39,569 bases of DNA, from contig CAPHZB010000007.1 in the NCBI GenBank assembly GCA_948629335.1, positions 1-39,569 of the forward strand, given 5' to 3'. Both the position numbers and the translations under genes were made by a program. This document shows, in pieces, positions 33,069-39,569 of the stretch (the stretch's first letter is position 1; the number at the start of each line of letters is the position of its first letter). Below the pieces are notes generated by a model. That model searched no databases. It had not been told where the DNA came from and saw only the letters and a list, made by a program, of their open reading frames with translations. This DNA comes from an uncultured Bacilli bacterium. Lineage in GTDB: Bacteria > Bacillota_I > Bacilli_A > RF39 > UBA660.

Positions 33069-33581
33069 ATGGAAGAAAGAAAAAGAGAACCACGTCCAAA
33101 GAAAGTAAAATTATACGATGACGAAGTTATCAGTCTTAGTCGTGTTACAAAAGTAACAAAAGGTGGTCGTCATTTCCGTTTCTCTGCTACTGTTGTTGTA
33201 GGAGATAGAAAAGGAAAAGTTGGTATTGGAACTGGTAAAGCAAATGAAACACAAGATGCAATCAAAAAAGCACTTGAAGCAGCACAAAAAAATGTTGTTA
33301 AAGTTTCATTATTGGATGAGAGAACAATTCCACATGATGCAATTGGTGTACAAGGAGCAAGTCGTGTTATCTTAAAGCCTGCTTGTGAAGGTACTGGAAT
33401 TAAAGCTGGTGGACCTGTTCGTAGCGTTTTAGAACTTGCTGGTGTAAAAGATATTATTTCAAAATCACTTGGTTCAAATACGAAAATTAATATGGCTTAT
33501 GCTACACTAAAAGCATTAAAAGCACAAAGAACAAAAGAAGAAGTAGCTCTACTACGTGGAAAGAAAGTTGAGGAGATCTAG
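33069..33581 (+). CDS. rpsE: Ribosomal protein S5
   Basis: 170 aa; [20 protein letters not shown] and [13 protein letters not shown] identify it. It is involved in decoding fidelity. rplO begins 1 nt after its stop, so the usual rpmD (L30) is missing here. Confidence 0.98.
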   Translation: MEERKREPRPKKVKLYDDEVISLSRVTKVTKGGRHFRFSATVVVGDRKGKVGIGTGKANETQDAIKKALEAAQKNVVKVSLLDERTIPHDAIGVQGASRVILKPACEGTGIKAGGPVRSVLELAGVKDIISKSLGSNTKINMAYATLKALKAQRTKEEVALLRGKKVEEI

Positions 33582-33582
33582 T

Positions 33583-34026
33583 ATGAAGTTAAATACAATG
33601 AGTCCAAACTTAGGTGCTACAAAGGCTCGTAAGAGAGTTGGTCGTGGTGTTGGTTCTGGTACTGGAAAAACTTCTGGTGCTGGAGAAAAAGGACAAAATG
33701 CTAGAAGTGGTGGAGGAGTACATCCTTGGTTTGAAGGTGGGCAAACACCACTATATAGAAGAATTGGAAAACGTGGTTTTTCAAATGCTTTATTCAAAAC
33801 AGAATATGCTGTTATTAATTTAAGCGATTTAAACAAATTTGAAGAAGGTACAGAAGTAACACCAGAGCTTCTTAAAGAAATGGGAGTTTTAAAAAAGCAG
33901 TTAGATGGTGTAAAGGTACTTGGAAATGGAAAATTAGAAAAGAAATTAGTTGTTAGAGCTAGTCAATTTTCAAAAACTGCTAAAGAAGAAATTGAAAAAT
34001 TAGGTGGAAAAGCAGAGGTGATTTAA
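33583..34026 (+). CDS. rplO: Ribosomal protein L15
   Basis: 147 aa from ATG 33583; [20 protein letters not shown] and the Gly-rich RNA-binding extension are typical. The GAGGAG site lies in the last codons of rpsE. secY starts 1 nt after the stop. Confidence 0.97.
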   Translation: MKLNTMSPNLGATKARKRVGRGVGSGTGKTSGAGEKGQNARSGGGVHPWFEGGQTPLYRRIGKRGFSNALFKTEYAVINLSDLNKFEEGTEVTPELLKEMGVLKKQLDGVKVLGNGKLEKKLVVRASQFSKTAKEEIEKLGGKAEVI

Positions 34027-34027
34027 A

Positions 34028-35308
34028 ATGTTTGCAAAGATTAAGCAAATATTTAATCCCGAAAATAAAGATTTACGAAAAAGAATTTATTTTACTTTTC
34101 TTGTTTTATTCATTTTTAAATTAGGCACAACGATTATTGTCCCAGGAATAGATAAAGATGCTCTTGGAACAAATAATTTGGGATTTTTGGAATTACTCAA
34201 TGTTATGGGTGGAGGAGCCTTAGAACAATTTTCTATTTTTGCTTTAGGGGTATCCCCATACATTAGTGCCTCAATTATAGTATCCTTATTACAAATGGAT
34301 ATTATTCCTTATTTTTCAGAACTTGGAAAGCAGGGACAAACGGGAAGAACAAAATTAAATCAGATTACAAGATATATAGGAATTGTATTAGCATTTATTC
34401 AGGGATATATTTATTCATTTACCTTTATTCAAGGTGGAACTGTTATGGAATATATGACCTATGCATTAATTCTTACAGCAGGAACTGCATTAGTATTATG
34501 GATGGCTGATCAAATAACACAAAAGGGAATTGGAAATGGTACTTCAATGATTATCATGGCAGGTATCATTGCCACATTACCAAATATGTTCTTCTCTTTA
34601 TGGAATGAGTTGGTTGTGACAACAACCGTGCAGACGACTTTTTTAGGCATATCTAAATTCCTACTATTTGTTTTACTTTATGTTGCTATTTTAGTTGGAA
34701 TTGTTTTCATTGAAACGAGTGAAAGAAGAATTCCAATTCAATATGCGAATAAGTCAGCAAGTGTTTATGGAAAAGGAAAAAGTTACATTCCATTCAAACT
34801 AAATTCAGCAAGTGTTATGCCTGTCATTTTTGCATCAATCCTTCTTTCTATACCTACTATTATTGCAAAGGTAGCAAAGAACGATGCAATGACATTATTT
34901 ATTAATAAATGGCTTACAACATCAACAGTAACAGGATTTATTCTTTATATCGTTGCAATTTTTGTTTTTGCATATTTCTATACATTCTTACAAATGAAGC
35001 CAAAAGAGTTAGCTGAAAACTTAAATAAAAATGGTGGATTTATTCCTGGGATTCGACCTGGGGAGGAAACAGAAGGTTATATTAAGAAAGTATTAAAGAG
35101 AATTACGACGATTGGAGCTTTATCCCTAGCTTTTATTGCAGGTATTCCAATCATATTTGGGGCAGTTTCGAATCTTTCAACAAGTGTTAGTATTGGTGGA
35201 ACAGGATTACTAATTGTTGTTGGAGTAGCTCTTGAAACATATAAGCAACTGGAAAGTGAGCTTGTGACAAAGAATTATCAATCTAGAAGAAGAGGGCGAA
35301 GAAGATAA
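34028..35308 (+). CDS. secY: Protein translocase subunit SecY
   Basis: The 426-aa channel of the Sec translocon has ten membrane helices. The first follows DLRKRIYFTFLVLF; IIVPGID, then GALEQFSIFALGVSPYISAS, QMDIIPYF and the cytosolic loop with NKNGGFIPGIRPGEETEGYI are family signatures. It exports the surface proteins of this genome and inserts membrane proteins. The stop overlaps the adk start. Confidence 0.97.
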   Translation: MFAKIKQIFNPENKDLRKRIYFTFLVLFIFKLGTTIIVPGIDKDALGTNNLGFLELLNVMGGGALEQFSIFALGVSPYISASIIVSLLQMDIIPYFSELGKQGQTGRTKLNQITRYIGIVLAFIQGYIYSFTFIQGGTVMEYMTYALILTAGTALVLWMADQITQKGIGNGTSMIIMAGIIATLPNMFFSLWNELVVTTTVQTTFLGISKFLLFVLLYVAILVGIVFIETSERRIPIQYANKSASVYGKGKSYIPFKLNSASVMPVIFASILLSIPTIIAKVAKNDAMTLFINKWLTTSTVTGFILYIVAIFVFAYFYTFLQMKPKELAENLNKNGGFIPGIRPGEETEGYIKKVLKRITTIGALSLAFIAGIPIIFGAVSNLSTSVSIGGTGLLIVVGVALETYKQLESELVTKNYQSRRRGRRR

Positions 35309-35946
35309 TGAATATTATTTTACTAGCGCCTCCCGCTGCTGGGAAAGGAACGCAAGCAGCATTGATTGTGTCTAAATATCATATGAAGCATATTTCTACA
35401 GGAGAACTTTTGCGTAAGTCCTTAAAACAGGATGATGACATTTCTAAAGAAATAAAGCAAATTATGAATTCTGGAAAATTAGTAAGTGATGAAATCATTT
35501 TACAGTTAATTGAAAAGGAATTAGAAAGTGCAGAAGAAGGCGTAGTTTTAGATGGTTTTCCAAGAAATAGAGTACAAGCGATTGAGTATGAAGAATTACT
35601 TCAGAGATTAGGTCAAAAGCTTGATGCAGTTTTATATCTTTCTATTCCAGAAGAAGTAGCAAAGGCGCGAATTATCGGAAGACGTACATGTCCTACTTGT
35701 GGAAAAATTTATAATATGCAGATGGAAGAAATGACAGAAGAACTATGCGGTTCTTGTCACACTTCACTTATCAGTCGAGAAGATGACAACGAAGAAACAT
35801 TTGATTTACGCTATGAAACATATATGCGTGAAACAAGTCCATTAATTTCTTTTTACCAAGAAAAAGGGTTGTTAAAAGAAATTGATGCTTCTCTTAAAAC
35901 AGAAGAAGTATTTAAAAGAATTGAACTAATTTTAAATGAAGTTTAA
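35308..35946 (+). CDS. adk: Adenylate kinase with zinc LID and unusual P-loop
   Basis: Converts ATP and AMP to two ADP. 212 aa. The P-loop reads APPAAGKGTQ (7-16) where nearly all members have GPPGAGKGTQ; Lys13 is kept. STGELLR, DGFPRNRVQA and GRRTCPTCGKIYN are normal. The LID carries four Cys (CPTC and CGSC), so it binds zinc. The ATG overlaps the secY stop. No map gene follows, unlike in Bacillus. Confidence 0.95.
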   Translation: MNIILLAPPAAGKGTQAALIVSKYHMKHISTGELLRKSLKQDDDISKEIKQIMNSGKLVSDEIILQLIEKELESAEEGVVLDGFPRNRVQAIEYEELLQRLGQKLDAVLYLSIPEEVAKARIIGRRTCPTCGKIYNMQMEEMTEELCGSCHTSLISREDDNEETFDLRYETYMRETSPLISFYQEKGLLKEIDASLKTEEVFKRIELILNEV

Positions 35947-36005
35947 GTAAATAGACAAATCAGAAAGGCAACCAGAAAAAGAAACGTGAACCAAGAGGTG
36001 ATAAA

Positions 36006-36272
36006 ATGGCGAAGAAACCAGTAAATAAAAAAAAGGTAGAAGTTGAAAATAAGATGGATAAAGGAACTGCAATTTCTGTAGAAGGAAAAGTAGTAGAAGT
36101 TTTACCAGGTACACAATTTCGTGTCGAACTTGAAAATAAACATATTGTTATAGCACATTTATCTGGAAAACTTAGAATGAATAATATTCGTGTTCTACCA
36201 GGAGATACTGTCACTTTAGAATTATCAGAATATGATTTGACAAAGGGACGTATTACGTGGAGAAAAATGTAA
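36006..36272 (+). CDS. infA: Translation initiation factor IF-1 with N-terminal extension
   Basis: 88 aa; the OB-fold core ([37 protein letters not shown]) blocks the ribosomal A site during initiation. About 16 extra basic residues ([16 protein letters not shown]) precede it; most IF-1 are 71-73 aa. AGGTGAT precedes the ATG. The 60-nt gap before it lacks map. Confidence 0.93.
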   Translation: MAKKPVNKKKVEVENKMDKGTAISVEGKVVEVLPGTQFRVELENKHIVIAHLSGKLRMNNIRVLPGDTVTLELSEYDLTKGRITWRKM

Positions 36273-36385
36273 ATGTAAGACTCACATTTCTGTTCAAATC
36301 GGACTAAGAAATTGGTTTCATTTTAACAGGCGAACATTTATATTTATGAAATATGTGAGTTACCTATCGAAATAGGAGGGAAAGT
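36273..36385 (+). promoter_or_regulatory. Structured gap before rpmJ, possible cis-regulatory RNA
   Basis: In a cluster with gaps mostly under 30 nt, these 113 nt can fold. ACTCACAT (36280-36287) pairs with ATGTGAGT (36353-36360). Inside it TGTTC (36291-36295) pairs with GAACA (36332-36336), and inside that AAATC (36296-36300) pairs with GGTTT (36314-36318). The AGGAGG of rpmJ (36374 on) follows. No terminator T-run and no clear promoter are seen. Confidence 0.5.
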
Positions 36386-36499
36386 ATGAAAGTAAGATCA
36401 TCAATTAAACCAATTTGTAAAAATTGTAAAGTTATTAAACGTAATGGAAAGCTTAGAATTATTTGTACAGATCCTAAGCATAAACAAAAACAAGGGTAA
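36386..36499 (+). CDS. rpmJ: Ribosomal protein L36 (zinc type)
   Basis: A 37-aa protein ([20 protein letters not shown] at its start) with the zinc ribbon C-x2-C-x12-C-x4-H. AGGAGGG lies 6 nt before ATG 36386. Normal length and position between infA and rpsM. Confidence 0.96.
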   Translation: MKVRSSIKPICKNCKVIKRNGKLRIICTDPKHKQKQG

Positions 36500-36511
36500 A
36501 GGAGGTAATTT

Positions 36512-36877
36512 ATGGCACGTATTAAAGGTGTAGATATACCAAATAATAAAAGAATTGAAATTGCACTTACTTATATTTATGGAATTGGTAGAAGTTTATC
36601 AAACCAAATTTTAAAAGATGCAAATGTCAATATTAATAAAAGAGCTGGGGAATTAGATAACGATGAATTAGGTCGTATTCGTGATGAAGTTGAAAAATAT
36701 ACAATCGAAGGTGATTTAAGAAGAGAAATCACTATGAATATTAAAACAAAGATGGAAATTAATTCTTATGAAGGAACTCGTCATAAAAAAGGATTACCAG
36801 TTCGTGGACAAAGAACAAATAGAAATGCAAGAACACGTAAAGGTAAAGGAAAAGTAGTTGCTAACAAGAAGAAATAG
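36512..36877 (+). CDS. rpsM: Ribosomal protein S13
   Basis: 121 aa; [20 protein letters not shown] and [19 protein letters not shown] are diagnostic. Its C-terminal tail contacts the P-site tRNA. GGAGG precedes the ATG. Confidence 0.98.
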   Translation: MARIKGVDIPNNKRIEIALTYIYGIGRSLSNQILKDANVNINKRAGELDNDELGRIRDEVEKYTIEGDLRREITMNIKTKMEINSYEGTRHKKGLPVRGQRTNRNARTRKGKGKVVANKKK

Positions 36878-36905
36878 TAATTCATGAAAAAGGAGGTTAT
36901 ATAGT

Positions 36906-37289
36906 ATGGCTTATAAACCAAGAAAACGTAAAGTGAAAAAGAATGTACCAGAAGGAACAGCACATATTCATACATCTTTCAATAATACAATTGTTACCAT
37001 TTGTGATAAAGAAGGAAATACAATTAGTTGGGCTTCTGCTGGAACATTAGGATTTAAAGGAAGTAAGAAATCAACTCCATTTGCAGCAGGTATGTCTGCA
37101 GAAGCTGCAGCAAAGGTTGCCTATGATATGGGGATGCGTAAAGTGGCAGTATTTGCAAAAGGATTAGGTTCTGGACGTGAAACAGCAATTCGTTCACTAC
37201 AGACAGCAGGTCTTGAAATCACTTCAATTACAGATGTAACACCTGTACCACACAATGGATGTCGTCCACCAAAACGTCCACGTGGATAA
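36906..37289 (+). CDS. rpsK: Ribosomal protein S11
   Basis: 127 aa; [20 protein letters not shown] and the C-terminal [16 protein letters not shown] are conserved. It forms part of the platform near the Shine-Dalgarno duplex. Confidence 0.98.
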   Translation: MAYKPRKRKVKKNVPEGTAHIHTSFNNTIVTICDKEGNTISWASAGTLGFKGSKKSTPFAAGMSAEAAAKVAYDMGMRKVAVFAKGLGSGRETAIRSLQTAGLEITSITDVTPVPHNGCRPPKRPRG

Positions 37290-37308
37290 AGAAAAGGAGT
37301 GTGTGAAC

Positions 37309-38259
37309 ATGTTAAACTTTGAAAAACCAATTTATAAAATTACAGATTATATAGAAAGTAATAATTTTGGTAAATTTGAATTAGAACCTCTTGAAAGAGG
37401 ATTTGGAATAACTTTAGGGAATGCACTTAGAAGAGTATTACTATCAAGTATGCCAGGAAGTGCAATTGTTGCTGTAAAAATTACAGGAGCAATGCATGAA
37501 TTTCAAACAATAGATGGAATTGTAGAAGATGTAACTTCTATCATTCTTAATTTAAAAAATGTAGTTGTTAAAAATCATAGTGATGAAGTAAAAACTGTAT
37601 CATTATGTGTATCTGAAGAGAAAACAGTTACTGCCGCTGATATAAAAGTTGATGCAGATATAGAGATTGTTAATCCAGATCAAGTAATTGCGACTGTTTC
37701 AAAAGGTGGTAAATTAGAAATGGAATTAATGATAGCGAATGGTCGTGGATATGTTCCATCAACAGATAATAAAAAATATCTTGAAAATGCTCCAATTGGA
37801 TATATTCCTATTGATGCACTTTACTCTCCAATTGAAAGAATCAATTATGAGGTAGAGGCAGCTCGTGTAGGACAAGATGCGAACTATGACAAATTAATTT
37901 TATATGTAAACACAAATGGTTCTATTCGCCCAGAGGAAGCAGTAGCACTTGGCTCAAAAATATTAATTGAACACTTTAATGTTTTAACTGAATTAAGCGA
38001 AATTTCAGATATGACAGGAATTATGACAGCAAAACAAGAAGATAGTAAACTTAAGAAATTAGAAACATCAATTGATGATTTAGATTTCTCTGTAAGAGCT
38101 TATAATTGCCTTAAGAGAGCAGGTATTAATACGCTTGGCGATTTAACAGAAAAATCTGAATTAGAAATGATGAAGATTAGAAATTTAGGTAAGAAATCTT
38201 TGAAAGAAGTTATTGATAAGATTAAAGATATGGGACTTAAATTTAGAGAAGATGACTAA
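37309..38259 (+). CDS. rpoA: RNA polymerase alpha subunit
   Basis: 316 aa from ATG 37309 (AAGGAG upstream; a longer reading from 37255 overlaps rpsK). The N-terminal dimerisation domain has FELEPLERGFGITLGNALRR. The C-terminal domain (about 255-316: NCLKRAGINTLGDLTEKSEL, RNLGKKSLKEV) binds UP elements and activators. The linker is normal. Confidence 0.98.
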   Translation: MLNFEKPIYKITDYIESNNFGKFELEPLERGFGITLGNALRRVLLSSMPGSAIVAVKITGAMHEFQTIDGIVEDVTSIILNLKNVVVKNHSDEVKTVSLCVSEEKTVTAADIKVDADIEIVNPDQVIATVSKGGKLEMELMIANGRGYVPSTDNKKYLENAPIGYIPIDALYSPIERINYEVEAARVGQDANYDKLILYVNTNGSIRPEEAVALGSKILIEHFNVLTELSEISDMTGIMTAKQEDSKLKKLETSIDDLDFSVRAYNCLKRAGINTLGDLTEKSELEMMKIRNLGKKSLKEVIDKIKDMGLKFREDD

Positions 38260-38273
38260 TAAGGAGGTAAAGT

Positions 38274-38627
38274 ATGGCTTATAGGAAATTAGGTAGAGAC
38301 AATAAACATAGAAGAAGTATGCTTGCTAATTTAACAAAAGACCTTATCATGTATGAGAGAATTGAAACAACAGAAGCAAGAGCAAAAGAAACTCGTAAAT
38401 TTGTTGATAAAATGATTTCATATGGAAAAAGTGGTTCTTTAGTATCTAGAAGAAAAGCTTTAGCTTTCTTACAAAATGATACAGAAGCTGTAAAGAAAGT
38501 ATTTGATGATTTAGCAGTTCGTTATGCTGCTCGTAATGGTGGATATACAAGAATATTAAAATTAGATGAACGTAGAGGAGACGATGCGTTAAAAGTAATT
38601 TTAGAACTTGTGGAAAAAGATGCATAA
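38274..38627 (+). CDS. rplQ: Ribosomal protein L17
   Basis: 117 aa; [20 protein letters not shown] and [20 protein letters not shown] are diagnostic. Last gene of the supercluster; the terminator overlaps its stop codon. Confidence 0.97.
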   Translation: MAYRKLGRDNKHRRSMLANLTKDLIMYERIETTEARAKETRKFVDKMISYGKSGSLVSRRKALAFLQNDTEAVKKVFDDLAVRYAARNGGYTRILKLDERRGDDALKVILELVEKDA

Positions 38628-38644
38628 AGTCATCTTTTTTTTTT
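38614..38644 (+). terminator. Terminator of the ribosomal supercluster
   Basis: A nine-pair stem (AAAAAGATG with CATCTTTTT), loop CATAAAGT, then a long T-run; the rplQ stop lies in the loop. Confidence 0.85.
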
Positions 38645-38725
38645 GGATAGATATTGAGTGAATTAGGAGATATTAATATGCATAATAGAAAAAGTTACAT
38701 ATACTAAAATAGGAAGGAGTAAACG

Positions 38726-39259
38726 ATGGACTCTAAGAAATATGTATTTGATTTTACTGTTCCTCAGGGACCAACTGGTCCAACAGGTTCCACTGGTTTA
38801 ATGGGTCCCACAGGACCCACAGGACCTATTGGTACTTCTGTAGGATTAAGAGCATATGGTGAAAGATTCAGCACAACTTCTGAAGTTTTAAATTTAGGAG
38901 TTTCTTCTCCGGTACAGGTTCCACTATTAAATTTTTCAGTATTAAGAAATGTTGATTATAGTTCACTTAGTAGTGTAATAATTAAAGAGTATGGTGTATA
39001 TGAAATTAATTATGTCTTAAATGCTTCTGTTTCTGATACGGCTTCAGTAACAGTTTCAGTACGTGAAAATGGCGTTGAAATTCCAGTAACAAAAAATACT
39101 AAAGTAGTATCGCCTGCAGAAAGTGAAACTTTCTGTGGAAATATGCTTTATACGTTTAATGAAAATAGTGTTATCGATCTTGCGATATCATCTTCAGTTG
39201 CTACAACAGTAACATTAAATAACAGTAACAGTTTAACGATAAAGCAGATTCATTTGTAA
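38726..39259 (+). CDS. Collagen-like protein with BclA-type C-terminal domain
   Basis: A 177-aa protein. After 14 residues come eight Gly-X-Y triplets rich in Pro-Thr (GPTGPTGSTGLMGPTGPTGP and on), then a beta-rich domain of about 135 residues (from about 40) like the TNF/C1q-type tip of BclA and other bacterial collagen-like proteins; it probably trimerises. It has no classical signal peptide or anchor; the short leader MDSKKYVFDFTV could act as a targeting motif as in exosporium proteins, which is a guess. AAGGAG precedes the ATG. Only 98 nt separate it from rplQ; there is a terminator between them. Confidence 0.8.
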   Translation: MDSKKYVFDFTVPQGPTGPTGSTGLMGPTGPTGPIGTSVGLRAYGERFSTTSEVLNLGVSSPVQVPLLNFSVLRNVDYSSLSSVIIKEYGVYEINYVLNASVSDTASVTVSVRENGVEIPVTKNTKVVSPAESETFCGNMLYTFNENSVIDLAISSSVATTVTLNNSNSLTIKQIHL

Positions 39260-39307
39260 GGATTAATATCCTATGGATGGATTAAAATGAAATAGTGTCA
39301 AAAAAGA

Positions 39308-39357
39308 AGGGGATGTTGGGAAACTAATTTCTTAGTTTCCCAACATCTCTTTTATTT
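39308..39357 (+). terminator. Terminator of the collagen-like gene
   Basis: A perfect 16-pair stem (GATGTTGGGAAACTAA at 39312-39327 and its complement), loop TTTC, extended by wobble pairs, then a T-rich tail. Its left-arm core TGTTGGGAAACTAA recurs at 6272-6285. Confidence 0.75.
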
Positions 39358-39380
39358 TATCTTAAATGAACCTAGTAAGG

Positions 39381-39452
39381 TGGTCTAAATTAAAGTAGCG
39401 AAAAAAAAGTTATTTTAATTTGATGAAAACTGGTTATTTTAGTGTGAAAATC
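39381..39452 (+). repeat. Direct repeat of 9089-9160
   Basis: Ungapped match with 34 identical bases in the core (39409-39442), starting about 35 nt after a terminator hairpin, as in the other copy. It has tandem 22-24 nt units. Confidence 0.65.
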
Positions 39453-39468
39453 TGTATTTTATACAAAT

Positions 39469-39569
39469 TAATTTGACGATTTTATTTCAGATTAATTTGC
39501 GTATCTATAAATATATATAGATCTGCACTTTAATTTATCAAAAAAATGGCATTTTTCGTCAAATTAAAT
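39469..39569 (-). repeat. Inverted copies of the repeats at 6351-6400 and 6564-6612
   Basis: 39521-39569 is the reverse complement of 6564-6612 (48 of 49), and 39469-39518 is related to the reverse complement of 6351-6400. The match runs to the last base of the window, so the element may continue. From 39260 to here there is no gene. Confidence 0.75.

Noticed and set aside
38678..38707. Nine-residue micro-ORF (MHNRKSYIY) with an AGGAG site before the collagen-like gene
   Set aside because: It could be a leader peptide, but there is no terminator or attenuator after it and nothing else supports it.
1..39569. CRISPR arrays, tRNA and rRNA genes, complete insertion sequences
   Set aside because: None was seen on either strand; the repeats at 6351-6612, 9089 and 39381-39569 are not spaced like a CRISPR, and no transposase gene is present.

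Overview
The window looks like the chromosome of an AT-rich, low-GC Gram-positive bacterium (Bacillota). AGGAGG-type ribosome-binding sites, zinc forms of S14, S18 and L36, a YyzM/DUF951 protein and a Bacillus-like gene order around parA-parB, ychF and rpsF-ssb-rpsR all point that way. UGA is used as a stop (for example at 11804 and 18625), so this is not a Mycoplasma-type code. Missing rpmD, missing map at the usual place and very tight spacing suggest a streamlined, probably host-associated lineage of the Erysipelotrichia/RF39 kind. That placement is inference only.

Layout: (1) 1-5890: a cohesin-like membrane-anchored protein, then ung, a kinase-like gene, tilS and ftsH, the last four tightly packed. 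FtsH carries an unusual Rho-N/SAP-like tail. (2) 5891-9333: an accessory island with one large gene, a prepilin-like surface protein with two tandem lectin-like modules. Its promoter has a 13-G tract between the -35 and -10 boxes, as in slipped-strand phase-variable promoters. Upstream lie a 111-nt nested hairpin of unknown nature and AT-rich repeats; downstream lie a decayed gene and more of the same repeats. (3) 9334-17880: parA, parB, mscS, yyzM, an AbgT-like transporter, a small membrane protein, ychF, a predicted metallopeptidase and rpsF-ssb-rpsR. (4) 17881-20680: an IspD/TarI-like cytidylyltransferase, two duplicated LicD proteins and a 50-aa membrane protein, probably modifying a surface glycopolymer. 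(5) 20650-25010: an SDR (minus strand), mutY, a GH25 muramidase without signal peptide, and a J-domain protein (minus strand). (6) 25011-38644: one long S10-spc-alpha ribosomal supercluster from rpsJ to rplQ with secY, adk, infA and rpoA inside. It starts with a promoter and structured leader and contains one conspicuous structured gap before rpmJ. (7) 38645-39569: a collagen-like surface protein and another copy of the island's repeats, in part inverted.

The strongest candidate for something undescribed is region 2: a phase-variable promoter driving a pilin-anchored lectin-like protein, preceded by a long RNA-like hairpin and flanked by repeats that recur beside the collagen-like gene. A second theme is compaction: intrinsic terminators overlap stop codons, and new promoters are built into the terminators. 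One such terminator-promoter module was duplicated together with licD.
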